A stretch of 48,776 nucleotides of DNA from UBA1067 sp050874585 (GTDB lineage Bacteria > Verrucomicrobiota > Kiritimatiellia > RFP12 > UBA1067). Location: contig JBNMKZ010000011.1 in assembly GCA_050874585.1 (NCBI GenBank), positions 1-48,776 on the forward strand. The letters run 5' to 3'. Shown here one piece after another: positions 32,901-42,328 of this stretch (the stretch's first letter is position 1; each line of letters begins with the position of its first letter). A model generated the notes under the pieces. The model saw only the letters and a program-made list of their open reading frames with translations, made no database searches and was not told the origin of the DNA. The position numbers and the translations under genes are program-made.

Positions 32901-33524
32901 TCAGTTCAGCGCGTTCTTCGGCTTGCGCGAAAGTGCCGCGTCCGTCAGGGGATTCTCCCAGGCGACTTTCGCCCACGATGAATTCGATGTCCAGACCCGT
33001 TCGACCGTGCCGTCCGAAAGGAGCTGGACGACGCAACCGACGACACGTTCGCCGCGGACGGTCGACTTGCTTTTCGTGAACCCTCGCGAACCGCTCCCCG
33101 TCGTCCGGGTGCGGTTCTTCGTCAGGCGCGTCGTCGGCGAGACGAGTTCCAGGCTCGCCTTACCGCCTTCAGAGAGTTCGATGACATGGGTCTCGGACTT
33201 CAGGATGAAGGGCTTCGTCGATTCGCCCCGGTAGCCGACGTAAAAGACATGCAGTTCGGCCTTCTGCGGACGCGTCTTCCCACGATAGCGAACCTCCGCC
33301 AACCATTTCATATTCTGCGTCACCGTCTTGGAAGAGCTCCGCGAAAGGCTGCTTGTGCGCATCAAACCGCCGCCGCGCTTGTTCGACGACGACTCACCCC
33401 CTCGCGGCGAAACTGTCAGAAAACTCTGCCACGCCTCCTCAGCCCGAACAGAACTCTGCGGAGTCAGTGCAGAAAGGACGAACCCCGCGATGAGCAACAG
33501 CACGTGAACCGACTTCCTCCTCAT
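32901..33524 (-). CDS. Secreted protein of unknown function
   Basis: 207 residues. A clear signal peptide (MRRKSVHVLLLIAGFVLSAL, cleavage probably after VRA) is followed by a serine/glycine-rich basic stretch (about 42-66) and a beta-rich domain (WLAEVRYRGKTRPQKAELHV, FILKSETHVIELSEGGKASL). A second basic linker with TTGSGSRGFTKSKS follows, then a short module GERVVGCVVQLLSDGTVER and WTSNSSWAKVAWE. I do not recognise the family by name. Export to the periplasm or outside is inferred. It starts 4 bases after the upstream radical SAM gene and ends the long operon that begins at nusA. Confidence 0.7.
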   Translation of the reverse strand: MRRKSVHVLLLIAGFVLSALTPQSSVRAEEAWQSFLTVSPRGGESSSNKRGGGLMRTSSLSRSSSKTVTQNMKWLAEVRYRGKTRPQKAELHVFYVGYRGESTKPFILKSETHVIELSEGGKASLELVSPTTRLTKNRTRTTGSGSRGFTKSKSTVRGERVVGCVVQLLSDGTVERVWTSNSSWAKVAWENPLTDAALSRKPKNALN

Positions 33525-33528
33525 CTAC

Positions 33529-35109
33529 TCACGCCCCCTTCCCGCCGGATGCGGATTTGCCGCGCCGCCGCATCCAAAATGAAATAGGCCGATCCAGTCC
33601 CTGCCCGCGCATATAATTGTAGGTGGCGAGATGCAAGGCGGAACCGATGCGCTCCCAGTCGGGGGATCCCGATTCTTCAAAGAATATTTCGTTGCAGGCA
33701 AAGCGGTGCGCGGCATCTCCCTCAAAAGGAAGAATTCGAATCCCGAATTTCTCGGGTTCCCGAGCAATCGGCGAATGAACCGTCAAGGCGAAGCGATGCC
33801 AAAAGGCGCTCTGAATCAAGTTCGCCTTAAAGAGTCCGCGAACATAGTCAAGCGCCCCCAAGGCCTCGTCCTTCGTCTCCGTTGGAAAGGCATACATCAG
33901 GTAGGAGTGGACGAAAATTCCGGCACGGCTGAACGCCCGAAGCGTCCGCTTGGCGGATGCAAGGGTAATGCCCTTGTTCATTAGTTTCAGAAGGCGATCG
34001 TTTGCACACTCAAGGCCGCCCGTCACAGCGATGCAACCCGATTTCGCCATCAAGTCGGCAAGCTCGTCGGTAAACGCGGCATCGAACCGAACATTCCCCC
34101 ACCACTCGCAGACAAACTTCCGCCGCTGGATTTCTTCGCAGATTCCGCGCACCAGTGCGGGCGGCATCGCCTCGTCAACAAAGTGAAAGCGTTGCCCAAG
34201 TGCCTGCATGGCATCCACGACCTCCGCCGGTCGCGGCATCTCAAAGCACCCGATGTAGGGCAGTTTCACATCGCAAAATGCACACCGATGCCAGTAGCAG
34301 CCCCGCGCCATCTGAAGTTTCACCCAGCGGCCAGAATTCCAGAGATTGACAACGGGATTGTCCGTCTCGACAACATCAAAGTACTCAGACCAGTCAATCC
34401 CACGATAACTCGGCCTGACAAAAGGCGGAATCTTCAAGCGCGATGCCTTGCGCGGACTCAAAAGTGCCGCGACGGCCACATAGCCCTCATCAAAAAGAAA
34501 CTGGTCGAAATACTTGTAGGGACGGCGATCGGTCATCATGCGCAATTCCGTCGAGACATATCCCCCGCCCAACACGACCTTCACATTCGGATAATTCCGC
34601 TTGATGTAGCGGGCAATCTTGAAGGCACCCACCAGCGTTCCCGGGAACGAGCACGTCACGCCAACCACCGTTGGACGGACTTCCTCAAGCGCGAGCTTGA
34701 GGTGATGAATCAGCGGCGCATCGATGACACCCCGTCGCCGAACCTTCTTTTCGACCTCCCCGAAATCCGAAACTGCCGCGCCCAAGTGCTCCGCATAACG
34801 CGAGAAGCCGAAATCGGCGTCCACATGATCACGAATCCAAAGCGCCAGACGCTCGATGACTTCGCTTGCCTCACGCTTCGCCTCCTCTGGCGCAGGGCCT
34901 TGCAAGAACTCAAGGAGCTCGTCCGTCTGTTCATCGCCATACTTGCGAAGAACATCCAGCACGACCTTAATTGAAAGGTCGCGCTGGTGAACGTCGAATC
35001 CCTGCTCCTCCAAGAACCCGGTCAGATGCATCGTCGCTGGATACGGCGTATTGGGCTGTAGCAGCGGCGGTGTCAGCAGAAGAAGGCGGGCTCTGGACCG
35101 AGCAGGCAT
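33529..35109 (-). CDS. Radical SAM protein with N-terminal B12-binding-type fold
   Basis: 526 residues. The N-terminal region (10-220) has the Rossmann-like fold of cobalamin-binding radical SAM enzymes (LLLTPPLLQPNTPYPATMHL, VVGVTCSFPGTLVGAFKIAR, VVLGGGYVSTELR), but the B12-ligand motif DxHxxG is not seen (DVHQRD instead). The cluster motif is Cys271-x4-Cys276-x2-Cys279 in RGCYWHRCAFCD, one residue longer than the usual CX3CX2C. Downstream come the TGGLECANDRLLKLMNKG and YLMYAFPTETKDEALGAL segments. The reaction is unknown; relatives methylate or rearrange unactivated carbons. It follows icd by 12 bases. Confidence 0.85.
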   Translation of the reverse strand: MPARSRARLLLLTPPLLQPNTPYPATMHLTGFLEEQGFDVHQRDLSIKVVLDVLRKYGDEQTDELLEFLQGPAPEEAKREASEVIERLALWIRDHVDADFGFSRYAEHLGAAVSDFGEVEKKVRRRGVIDAPLIHHLKLALEEVRPTVVGVTCSFPGTLVGAFKIARYIKRNYPNVKVVLGGGYVSTELRMMTDRRPYKYFDQFLFDEGYVAVAALLSPRKASRLKIPPFVRPSYRGIDWSEYFDVVETDNPVVNLWNSGRWVKLQMARGCYWHRCAFCDVKLPYIGCFEMPRPAEVVDAMQALGQRFHFVDEAMPPALVRGICEEIQRRKFVCEWWGNVRFDAAFTDELADLMAKSGCIAVTGGLECANDRLLKLMNKGITLASAKRTLRAFSRAGIFVHSYLMYAFPTETKDEALGALDYVRGLFKANLIQSAFWHRFALTVHSPIAREPEKFGIRILPFEGDAAHRFACNEIFFEESGSPDWERIGSALHLATYNYMRGQGLDRPISFWMRRRGKSASGGKGA

Positions 35110-35121
35110 CGGTAGACTTTA

Positions 35122-36348
35122 TTAGTCCATCGCGGCGGCAAGCGCATTGCCGAACGCCGAACACTTGACCTCTGTCGCACCCTCCATCTGGCGCGCAAAG
35201 TCATAAGTGACCGTCTTCGCGGCAATAACCTTGTCCATCGCGGCAATAATCTTGTCGGCGGCCTCGTTCCACCCCATGTAGCGGAGCATCATCTCACCCG
35301 ACAGAATCAGAGAACCGGGATTCACCTTGTCAAGCCCCGCATACTTCGGAGCCGTGCCGTGCGTCGCCTCAAACACGGCAACGCCCGTCTGGTAGTTGAT
35401 GTTTGCCCCGGGCGCAATGCCAATGCCACCAACCGTCGCGGCAAGCGCATCGGAAACATAGTCGCCATTCAGGTTCAGGGTCGCAATCACATCATACTCA
35501 GCTGGACGCGTCAGAATCTGCTGGAGGAAGGCATCGCAGATGCAGTCCTTGACCACGATTTCACGCCCCGTCCGAGGATTCTTGAACTGACACCACGGAC
35601 CCTTCTCAATCAGTTGGGCACCATACTCACGCTTGGCGAGCGCATAGCCCCAATCCCGGAACGCTCCTTCGGTGAACTTCTGGATGTTGCCCTTGTGGAC
35701 AAGCGTTACTGAGCGGCGGTCGTTGGCAATCGCGTAGTCAAGCGCAGCACGGACAAGCCGCTCCGTTCCCTCCAGCGAGACCGGCTTGATGCCGATGGAC
35801 GCCGTCTTCGGGAAGCGAATCTTCTTCACGCCCATTTCGTTGAGAAGAAACGCCTTTACCTTCTCAACCTCCGGCGTGCCATTCATCCATTCAATGCCGG
35901 CATAGATGTCTTCCGTATTCTCACGGAAGATAACCATATCCGTCAGTTCCGGATGCTTGACGGGAGAGGGAACACCCTTGAACCAACGCACCGGACGAAG
36001 GCAGACATAAAGGTCCAACTCCTGGCGCATCGCCACGTTAATGGACCGAATGCCCCCGCCAACCGGTGTCGTCAGCGGTCCCTTGATCGAAACCAAGCAG
36101 TCGCGGCACGCGTCCAAGGTCGCTTTCGGCAACCACTCGCCCGTCGCCTTGAAAGCCTTCTCGCCGGCAAGTACTTCCTTCCACTCGATTTTACGAGCGC
36201 CACCGTACGCTTTTTCAACGGCGGCGTTCCACACGGTCATCGCCGCACGGGTGATATCCGGTCCCGTGCCATCCCCTTCAATGAAAGGGATGACGGGATT
36301 CTCGGGAACGCAGAGCTTTCCGCCCTGCATGGTAATCTTTTCACTCAT
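35122..36348 (-). CDS. icd: Isocitrate dehydrogenase (NADP+)
   Basis: 408 residues, like E. coli Icd (416). Motifs: IPFIEGDGTGPDITRAA, substrate loop VGGGIRSINVAMRQ with Ser102 at the position phosphorylated in E. coli, RENTEDIYAGIEW, LVHKGNIQKFTEGAFRDWGY and ATHGTAPKYAGLDKVNPGS. The Lys-Tyr pair in APKYAG marks NADP+ use. It converts isocitrate to 2-oxoglutarate, CO2 and NADPH. It lies 24 bases after gpmI, in an operon otherwise devoted to translation. The ribosome site is weak, so it is probably translated by coupling or read-through. Confidence 0.96.
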   Translation of the reverse strand: MSEKITMQGGKLCVPENPVIPFIEGDGTGPDITRAAMTVWNAAVEKAYGGARKIEWKEVLAGEKAFKATGEWLPKATLDACRDCLVSIKGPLTTPVGGGIRSINVAMRQELDLYVCLRPVRWFKGVPSPVKHPELTDMVIFRENTEDIYAGIEWMNGTPEVEKVKAFLLNEMGVKKIRFPKTASIGIKPVSLEGTERLVRAALDYAIANDRRSVTLVHKGNIQKFTEGAFRDWGYALAKREYGAQLIEKGPWCQFKNPRTGREIVVKDCICDAFLQQILTRPAEYDVIATLNLNGDYVSDALAATVGGIGIAPGANINYQTGVAVFEATHGTAPKYAGLDKVNPGSLILSGEMMLRYMGWNEAADKIIAAMDKVIAAKTVTYDFARQMEGATEVKCSAFGNALAAAMD

Positions 36349-36372
36349 GGTCAGATTTTCCGTAGCAATCCA

Positions 36373-37959
36373 TCAAATGTTGAGGGCCGTCTTGCTCCAG
36401 GGTTCCTTCCCGGCCAGAAGCGAGGGGGTCGTCATCTCCTGCGGAACGGGGAGACCGAGCAGCTGGAGAGCCGTCGGAGCGATTGCGGACAACTTCGCAA
36501 GCGGAGTCAGACGGACACCTGCGGCATCATTCGCCACATAGAAGCAATCCACAAGATTCAGCGTGTGCGAAGTCTTCGTCAAGCCGGTCTTGTAGTCCAC
36601 CATCTGCTCGGCATTGCCGTGGTCGGCGTAAATGAGCACATGGGCATCCAATTCCAGAAGGCGCGGAAGAATCTTTCCAATGCATTCATCCGTCACCTCA
36701 ACGGCCCGCGTCGCCGCCTTCAGGTCACCCGTGTGTCCGACCATGTCGCAGTTCGCGTAGTTGACGACGATGAAACCATAAGGATTGTTCTCCAAGCGGC
36801 GGAGCAACTCATCCGTCACATTGTAGGCATCCATTTCAGGATGCGAAGCAAAGGTCGCCGGATCAAAGCGCGACTTCACTTCCACCTGATCCTCACCCTC
36901 CGACGGCGTCGTGGACTTGCCATTGAAGAAACTCGTCACATGACGGAACTTCTGAGTCTCGGCCAGCCGCAGCTGACGAATCCCGGCCTTCGAGACGACC
37001 TCGCCCAGAAGATTGTCCATACCGCCGCCCGCGCCCATCGCGCCAAGCAGATAGTCCGTAAACTCATCCCAATAGCGTGTGAAGCCAAGGAACGTCACCT
37101 TCGGACGCGCACTGCGCTCGCCCGGATAGTCATCGCACACGAACGCCTGGGTCAGCTGAATCGCACGATCCTGACGATAGTTCGTATGCATAATGACATC
37201 GCCATCCTTCACGCCCTGGTAGTTGCCAATCACATAGCAGGGAATGTACTCATCGGTCATGGGGGCGCCATCAGGCGTCTTGCCACCTTCGTACTCGGCC
37301 TTGACGGCCTCTTCGACGGTCGCGGACTTCTTGCCCTTGCAGCTGACGATGCAATCATAGGCCTCACTCGTCAGCGTCCAGTTCTTGACGCGATCCATTC
37401 CATAGTAACGACCCATGGCCGTACCAATCGTCGCATTCCCGACGGCGGCGAGTTCCTGTTTCAGGCGGGCGATGTACTCAAGCGTCGAACGCGGCGGCGT
37501 GTCACGACCATCAAGGAAAGGGTGAACGACGATCCGCCCCTCGGGAAACTCCTGGCGAGCACGACGCATCAACTTGAAAAGATGCTCCTGATGCGCGTGA
37601 ACGCCCTCGTCCTGAAGGAGCCCGAAGAAATGGAACTGCGAATTGTTTTTCTTCCAGTTCTCAATGAGGTTCGCCCATTTCGGGGACTTGAAGAGCTCGC
37701 CAGACGAAAGCCCGTCGTCAATGCGCTTCAGTTCCTGAACAACGATGCGCCCCGCGCCCATGTTGAGGTGACCAACCTCGGAACTGCCCTGATAGCCGTC
37801 AGGCAACCCGACGGCCTCGCCGCAGCAATCCAGAAGACAATGCGGATAGCGGGCACGGATCTGGTCAATAACGGGTGTCTTGGCCCCATAGACGGAGTTT
37901 CCATCCTGACGGGGGTTGATGCCCCAACCGTCACGAATAATCAAAACGACAGGTCTCAT
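36373..37959 (-). CDS. gpmI: 2,3-bisphosphoglycerate-independent phosphoglycerate mutase
   Basis: 528 residues, the usual size. Motifs: LIIRDGWGINP at the N-terminus (metal ligand), catalytic Ser60 in GYQGSSEVGHLNMGAGR, VHPFLDGRDTPP, GTAMGRYYGMDR, TNYRQDRAIQLTQAF, NYANCDMVGHTGDL and YADHGNAEQM. It interconverts 3- and 2-phosphoglycerate using two Mn2+. The start is supported by AAAGGAG eight bases upstream. It follows rbfA and precedes icd. Confidence 0.97.
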   Translation of the reverse strand: MRPVVLIIRDGWGINPRQDGNSVYGAKTPVIDQIRARYPHCLLDCCGEAVGLPDGYQGSSEVGHLNMGAGRIVVQELKRIDDGLSSGELFKSPKWANLIENWKKNNSQFHFFGLLQDEGVHAHQEHLFKLMRRARQEFPEGRIVVHPFLDGRDTPPRSTLEYIARLKQELAAVGNATIGTAMGRYYGMDRVKNWTLTSEAYDCIVSCKGKKSATVEEAVKAEYEGGKTPDGAPMTDEYIPCYVIGNYQGVKDGDVIMHTNYRQDRAIQLTQAFVCDDYPGERSARPKVTFLGFTRYWDEFTDYLLGAMGAGGGMDNLLGEVVSKAGIRQLRLAETQKFRHVTSFFNGKSTTPSEGEDQVEVKSRFDPATFASHPEMDAYNVTDELLRRLENNPYGFIVVNYANCDMVGHTGDLKAATRAVEVTDECIGKILPRLLELDAHVLIYADHGNAEQMVDYKTGLTKTSHTLNLVDCFYVANDAAGVRLTPLAKLSAIAPTALQLLGLPVPQEMTTPSLLAGKEPWSKTALNI

Positions 37960-37997
37960 TTTCTATACTCCTTTCAATTCGTACGAAATGGTTTGAC

Positions 37998-38348
37998 TCA
38001 GGCAGGTGGAAGATGACTGAGGATTGAAAGGACCTCATCGCCCTTTTCAATCGAACGGTCAAGCTGGAAAAGTAGCCGCGGCGTAAACTTCAGCCGAATC
38101 TCCCGGTTGATGACAGCCTGAAAGCGCCGCGCATTGTGCTGCAGATGCTGAATGGCCGTCTTCTTCAACTCATCGTCACCGAAGACCGAAATACCAACCG
38201 TCGCATCGCGCAGATCCTTTCCACACGAAACGCCAGTCACCGTAATCAGCCCCGGGGCGACCGAATCCCCCTGCATCACCGAATGCATTGCATCGGCGAT
38301 AACGCGCTTCAACAAACTGTTGACACGATCTAAACGATTGACGCTCAC
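37998..38348 (-). CDS. rbfA: Ribosome-binding factor A
   Basis: 116 residues with the KH-like RbfA fold: MSVNRLDRVNSLLKRVIADA, GLITVTGVSCGKDLRDATVG, and the closing REIRLKFTPRLLFQLDRSIE. It matures the 30S subunit near the 16S rRNA 5' end. It begins with GTG at 38348, which overlaps the infB stop as GTGA. Gene order infB-rbfA is the common one. Confidence 0.95.
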   Translation of the reverse strand: MSVNRLDRVNSLLKRVIADAMHSVMQGDSVAPGLITVTGVSCGKDLRDATVGISVFGDDELKKTAIQHLQHNARRFQAVINREIRLKFTPRLLFQLDRSIEKGDEVLSILSHLPPA

Positions 38349-40789
38349 AGGCTCCTCGGCAATTCTTCAAGCAGATAGCATTCGATGAAATCCCCGACCT
38401 GGAAGCCCTCGTAGTTCGCAAAGCAAACACCGCACTCCTGCTGGCCGGAAACTTCTTTCACCTCGTCCTTGAAATGGCGAAGCGTCTGAACCTTGCCGTC
38501 CCAGACCTGCTGCTTGTTGCGCAGAATCCTGAAACGCTCCTTCGCGACAAGCGAACCGTCCAACATCTGGGAACCGGCAATCTTTCCGAGCTTGCCGATG
38601 TCGTAAATCGCCTTGATCTCCGCATGCCCCTTGACAACCTCCTTGTACTCGGGCGGGAGCAAGTCGAGCATGCACTGCTTAACGTGGTCCAACAGTTCAT
38701 AGATGATACGGAAAGAATTGATGCGCACACCATCATGACGAGCCTGCTGTTGAACGCCCGCATCGTTGCCAATGTCAAAGCCGACGATGACGGCCTTGCC
38801 GGCCGCGGCGGATTTGACATCCGTCATGGAAACATTACCCGTTCCCGTGCCGATGACATTGAGGCCGACTTTCTCGCTCTTGATCTGGTTGAGAGCCTCG
38901 ACAATCGCTTCAAGCGAACCCTGAGTATCGGACTTCACAATGACATTCAGTTCGCGCTTACCCTCAGCGGCCATACGACTCATGAGCGCATCAAGCGTCG
39001 CCGCCTTCGAGTTCGAAAGCTCCTGCTCCTTGCGCTCCTGCGCCGTCTGCTCGGCCAGCGTCCGTGCCCGCTTCTCATCCAGCATGACGCGGAACTCAGC
39101 ACCCGCTTCCGGCACACCCGAAAGACCCGTACACTTCACGGGCATTGCAGGCGGCGCCTCTTTAACGCGACGACCATGGTCATCAATCAACGCCCGGACC
39201 TTGCCGAAATGCTCGCCGATAAGAATGGCATCGCCAACCTTCAGCGTGCCGCCCATCACAAGCAACGTGGCACACGGACCAAGACCCTGCTGAAGCTCGG
39301 ACTCAATCACATAGCCGTTCGCACGACGATTCGGGTTGGCCTGAAGTTCAAGCACCTCCGCCTGAACGAGGATATTCTCAAGCAGCGAGTCGACACCCTC
39401 ACCCGTCACGCCCGAAACCGGGCAGCAAATGATGTCGCCACCCCAGTCCTCAGGGGTCAGGCCACGCTTCTGCAGCTGCTGCTTCACGCGGTCAACGTTA
39501 GCCGTCGGCTTGTCGCACTTCGTGATGGCGACCATAATCTGAACGCCCGTTTGCCGCGCAACGCGGATGCACTCCTCCGTCTGCGGCATAATGCCGTCAT
39601 CGGCCGCGATAATCAAAACTGCGATATCGGTAATCTGCGCACCACGAGCACGCATCGCGCTGAAGGCCGCATGGCCCGGCGTATCGAGGAAGGTAATCTT
39701 CTTTCCTGCGATTTCAACCTGATAGGCACTAATCTGCTGGGTAATGCCGCCCGCCTCGCCAGCGGCGACATGCTCCTTGCGAATCCAGTCCATCAGCGTC
39801 GTCTTGCCGTGGTCGACATGCCCGAGGAACGTCACGACAGGAGCGCGGGGACGCAGGGTCTCGGGCGCATCCTCAGGAATGAGGTCGTCCGCATCAATCG
39901 CCTTCAGGACGGGTTTCGCCGCCGCCTTGTCGCGTGCATGCTCAATCGTCACCTTGAACCCATACTTCTCGGCAACCTTGGTCGCGACATCCGGCTCAAC
40001 CCGCTGATTAATGGACGCGAGAACCTTGAGCATCATCAGATCGGCGATCAGTCGGTTCGGCTTGATGCCAAGCTTGGCCGCCAGATCCTTGACAATAACG
40101 GCTCCACGAATCGAAATCTCCTTCGCATCCTCATTGACTGAAATGCGACTACCCGGTTGCTGTGGCGCGGCAGAGGCGATTCGCGGCGAACGCCGATCGA
40201 ACGTGCCCTGCTCCGTACCGCCGCGGCGGTCACCATTCCGAGGACGACTCACCTCAATCTTCGGAGGTTTCGGCTTGTGCACATCGGCAACCGTAATCGT
40301 AATTGCCGCCGCCGGCTTCGCCTTTTGCAACGGCTTGAAGCCTGCCGCCGTCAGTCCCGTCAGCGAAATCGTCGGAATGGGCTTCGGCTTGGTGGCGGGG
40401 GCCACACGAATCATCGGCTTCGGCTCAACGGGGACTTTCCCAGTCGACACGGGCGGCTTGGGCGACTCGACCTTGGTGTGAACCTCAGTCTTCGTCTCAA
40501 CCTTCTTGCCGGCTGCCGCATCCTTTGCAATCGTCAGATGCCGCTGGAGCGACTCCCGATCGGCATCTTGACGGGCTTGACCCTGTGCGTGCGCCTTCTT
40601 GATCTTGGCCGAACGGGCCGCCTCAATGTCACCCGGCTTGCAATCGGAAATCGCCTGGCGAATCTTCGCCACATCCTCCGCGTCAATTGAACTAATCGCG
40701 TTTGTCACCTCAACGCCCGACTTCTCGGCCGCAATCAGAACCTCTGCACTTGAGATTCCCGCTTCTTTCGCTATTTCGTAAACTCTCAT
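38345..40789 (-). CDS. infB: Translation initiation factor IF-2
   Basis: About 814 residues from the ATG at 40789 (MRVYEIAKEAGIS, the standard IF-2 opening); an in-frame TTG at 40801 is an alternative. An N-terminal IF2_N helix domain and a Pro/Lys-rich linker are followed by the GTPase: GHVDHGKTT (about 323-331), TFLDTPGHAAFS, ITKCDKP and the later beta-barrel and C2 domains ending FANYEGFQVGDFIECYLLEE. IF-2 brings formyl-Met-tRNA to the ribosome. It sits between nusA and rbfA; the ylxR-type gene often found between nusA and infB is absent. Confidence 0.97.
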   Translation of the reverse strand: MRVYEIAKEAGISSAEVLIAAEKSGVEVTNAISSIDAEDVAKIRQAISDCKPGDIEAARSAKIKKAHAQGQARQDADRESLQRHLTIAKDAAAGKKVETKTEVHTKVESPKPPVSTGKVPVEPKPMIRVAPATKPKPIPTISLTGLTAAGFKPLQKAKPAAAITITVADVHKPKPPKIEVSRPRNGDRRGGTEQGTFDRRSPRIASAAPQQPGSRISVNEDAKEISIRGAVIVKDLAAKLGIKPNRLIADLMMLKVLASINQRVEPDVATKVAEKYGFKVTIEHARDKAAAKPVLKAIDADDLIPEDAPETLRPRAPVVTFLGHVDHGKTTLMDWIRKEHVAAGEAGGITQQISAYQVEIAGKKITFLDTPGHAAFSAMRARGAQITDIAVLIIAADDGIMPQTEECIRVARQTGVQIMVAITKCDKPTANVDRVKQQLQKRGLTPEDWGGDIICCPVSGVTGEGVDSLLENILVQAEVLELQANPNRRANGYVIESELQQGLGPCATLLVMGGTLKVGDAILIGEHFGKVRALIDDHGRRVKEAPPAMPVKCTGLSGVPEAGAEFRVMLDEKRARTLAEQTAQERKEQELSNSKAATLDALMSRMAAEGKRELNVIVKSDTQGSLEAIVEALNQIKSEKVGLNVIGTGTGNVSMTDVKSAAAGKAVIVGFDIGNDAGVQQQARHDGVRINSFRIIYELLDHVKQCMLDLLPPEYKEVVKGHAEIKAIYDIGKLGKIAGSQMLDGSLVAKERFRILRNKQQVWDGKVQTLRHFKDEVKEVSGQQECGVCFANYEGFQVGDFIECYLLEELPRSL

Positions 40790-40829
40790 TGTAACCGCCA
40801 ATCAGTTTCCGATCTCTAATCGTCCGTAA

Positions 40830-42125
40830 TCACTCGACAACAGGTGAACCGTCATCGTCCATCGACGCCGTCAGTTCCGCAACGGCCTTCGCCGCCGCAT
40901 AGACGCCCTTCGCCGTCACCTCATCAAGCCCGGTCGATGCGATGAAGCTCGCCTCATCCTCCGCGACGATGCCGTCAATCGTCAGGTAGCCGGCATCGGC
41001 AATCTGAGTGGCCACGGCCGTGGAGATGCTGAATGTCTCGGCCAGGTCCTTGATGGCCTCCGCCTTCTGATCCTCGAAGGTCGCCGTCGCCAACGACTTG
41101 CGCACTTCAATGTGCCACCCGGTCAGTTTTGATGTCAAGCGCACATTCTGCCCGCGCTTGCCAATCGCCAACGAGTATTGATCCGCCGCGACGACTACGT
41201 GCACAGTATTCGGCGACACGGGGTCGACCTCAACCGATTCCAGCTTCGCAGGAGAGAGCGCCTGCGTCACGTACTGGCGAATGTCCTCATTCCAACGAAT
41301 GATGTCAATCTTCTCACCGTGCAGTTCGCTGACAATTGTCTTCACCCGGCTACCACGCTGACCGACGCATGCGCCAACGGGGTCAATGTTCTCATTCGCC
41401 GTCCGCACGGAAATCTTCGCTCGGTATCCTGGGTCACGCGCAACGCTCATGATCTGGACAACGCCATCGGCGATTTCGGACACCTCAAGGCGGAAGAGTG
41501 CCTCAATGAACTTTCCATTCGCGCGGCTCAGAATCACGCTCGGACCCTTGGCCTCGGGATCCACACGCAGGACAATCGCACGGATGGGGTCGCCCACCTG
41601 ATACTCCTCCGTCGGAATCCGCTCCTTTCCAGGAAGAATCATCTCAGTCTTTCCAACCGTGACATACGTGTCGTGATGCGCAATTGCCGAGACCGTCCCC
41701 GAAACAATGTCGTCGATTCGGTCGCGATATTCGCTGAACGTATTGGTCCGCTCGGCCTCGCGAATCTTCTGCATAATCACCTGGCGCGACGTTGCGGCGA
41801 CAATGCGTCCGAGCTTCGAGGCTGGCATCTCAACTTCAATTGACGACCCCTCTTCCGGCACGGTGCCGTGGTTGAACCGCGTGGCACGCGCTGGCGTAAT
41901 GAAGCCAGGCCCCTGTTCTGTACTGGAGACGACCAGCGTGTCGTAGACATGGAGCGAAAGATCGGCTCGGTCAATCACAACCCGGAGATCGTTCGTGACA
42001 TTCTGATTCCGGCGAGCGGCCTGATTGATCGCCTGTTCAATCGCCGTAATGACGATCTCACGGCTCACACCGCGCTCGTTCTCAATGTGCTGGACGACCG
42101 CCAGCAACTGGTTGTTCATAGCCAT
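40830..42125 (-). CDS. nusA: Transcription termination/antitermination protein NusA
   Basis: 431 residues from the ATG at 42125 (MAMNNQLLAVVQHIENERG), supported by AAGGAG eight bases upstream; an in-frame TTG at 42239 lies inside the promoter and is rejected. Domains: N-terminal RNA polymerase-binding (1-125), S1 (EYRDRIDDIVSGTVSAIAHH), KH1 with VGACVGQRGSRVKTIVSELH, KH2 with YSLAIGKRGQNVRLTSKLTG, and one helix-hairpin-helix-like tail (ATQIADAGYLTIDGIVAEDE). It modulates pausing, termination and antitermination. It is the first gene of the nusA-infB-rbfA cluster; rimP, usually upstream, is not here. Confidence 0.96.
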   Translation of the reverse strand: MAMNNQLLAVVQHIENERGVSREIVITAIEQAINQAARRNQNVTNDLRVVIDRADLSLHVYDTLVVSSTEQGPGFITPARATRFNHGTVPEEGSSIEVEMPASKLGRIVAATSRQVIMQKIREAERTNTFSEYRDRIDDIVSGTVSAIAHHDTYVTVGKTEMILPGKERIPTEEYQVGDPIRAIVLRVDPEAKGPSVILSRANGKFIEALFRLEVSEIADGVVQIMSVARDPGYRAKISVRTANENIDPVGACVGQRGSRVKTIVSELHGEKIDIIRWNEDIRQYVTQALSPAKLESVEVDPVSPNTVHVVVAADQYSLAIGKRGQNVRLTSKLTGWHIEVRKSLATATFEDQKAEAIKDLAETFSISTAVATQIADAGYLTIDGIVAEDEASFIASTGLDEVTAKGVYAAAKAVAELTASMDDDGSPVVE

Positions 42126-42203
42126 TCTATCGCTCCTTGCCTTGTCAAAAATCAACACGCGACCCTCGGACCGATTCACCTGAACCGCCGAAAAATCACG
42201 CAT

Positions 42204-42232
42204 AAGATACCATTTTTCGCCCGTCCAGTCAA
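42204..42232 (-). promoter_or_regulatory. Promoter of the nusA operon
   Basis: TTGACT (42227-42232), 17 bp, then TATCTT (42204-42209) preceded by TGG and followed by ATGCG, the same sequence that follows the -10 at several other promoters here. Predicted start near 42197, with a leader of about 72 bases before the nusA ATG. Confidence 0.7.
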
Positions 42233-42328
42233 CCGCCAAGGCAAGAAATCAGTTGAAATTCTTTACTTTATATTCCTTTTGAGCCATTATTGGCCGGGCG
42301 TCCAAGCGTCAAAGCCCAGTGAGCCCCA

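Noticed and set aside
35953..38016. A 687-codon open frame on the plus strand
   Set aside because: It mirrors gpmI and parts of icd and rbfA, has shadow composition and no recognisable domain.
38474..40141. A 555-codon open frame on the plus strand
   Set aside because: It lies entirely opposite infB, is arginine/leucine-rich and has no family motif; antisense open frames are expected in GC-rich genes.
42126..42239. TTG start adding 38 residues to NusA
   Set aside because: It covers the promoter; the standard NusA N-terminus begins at the ATG preceded by AAGGAG.
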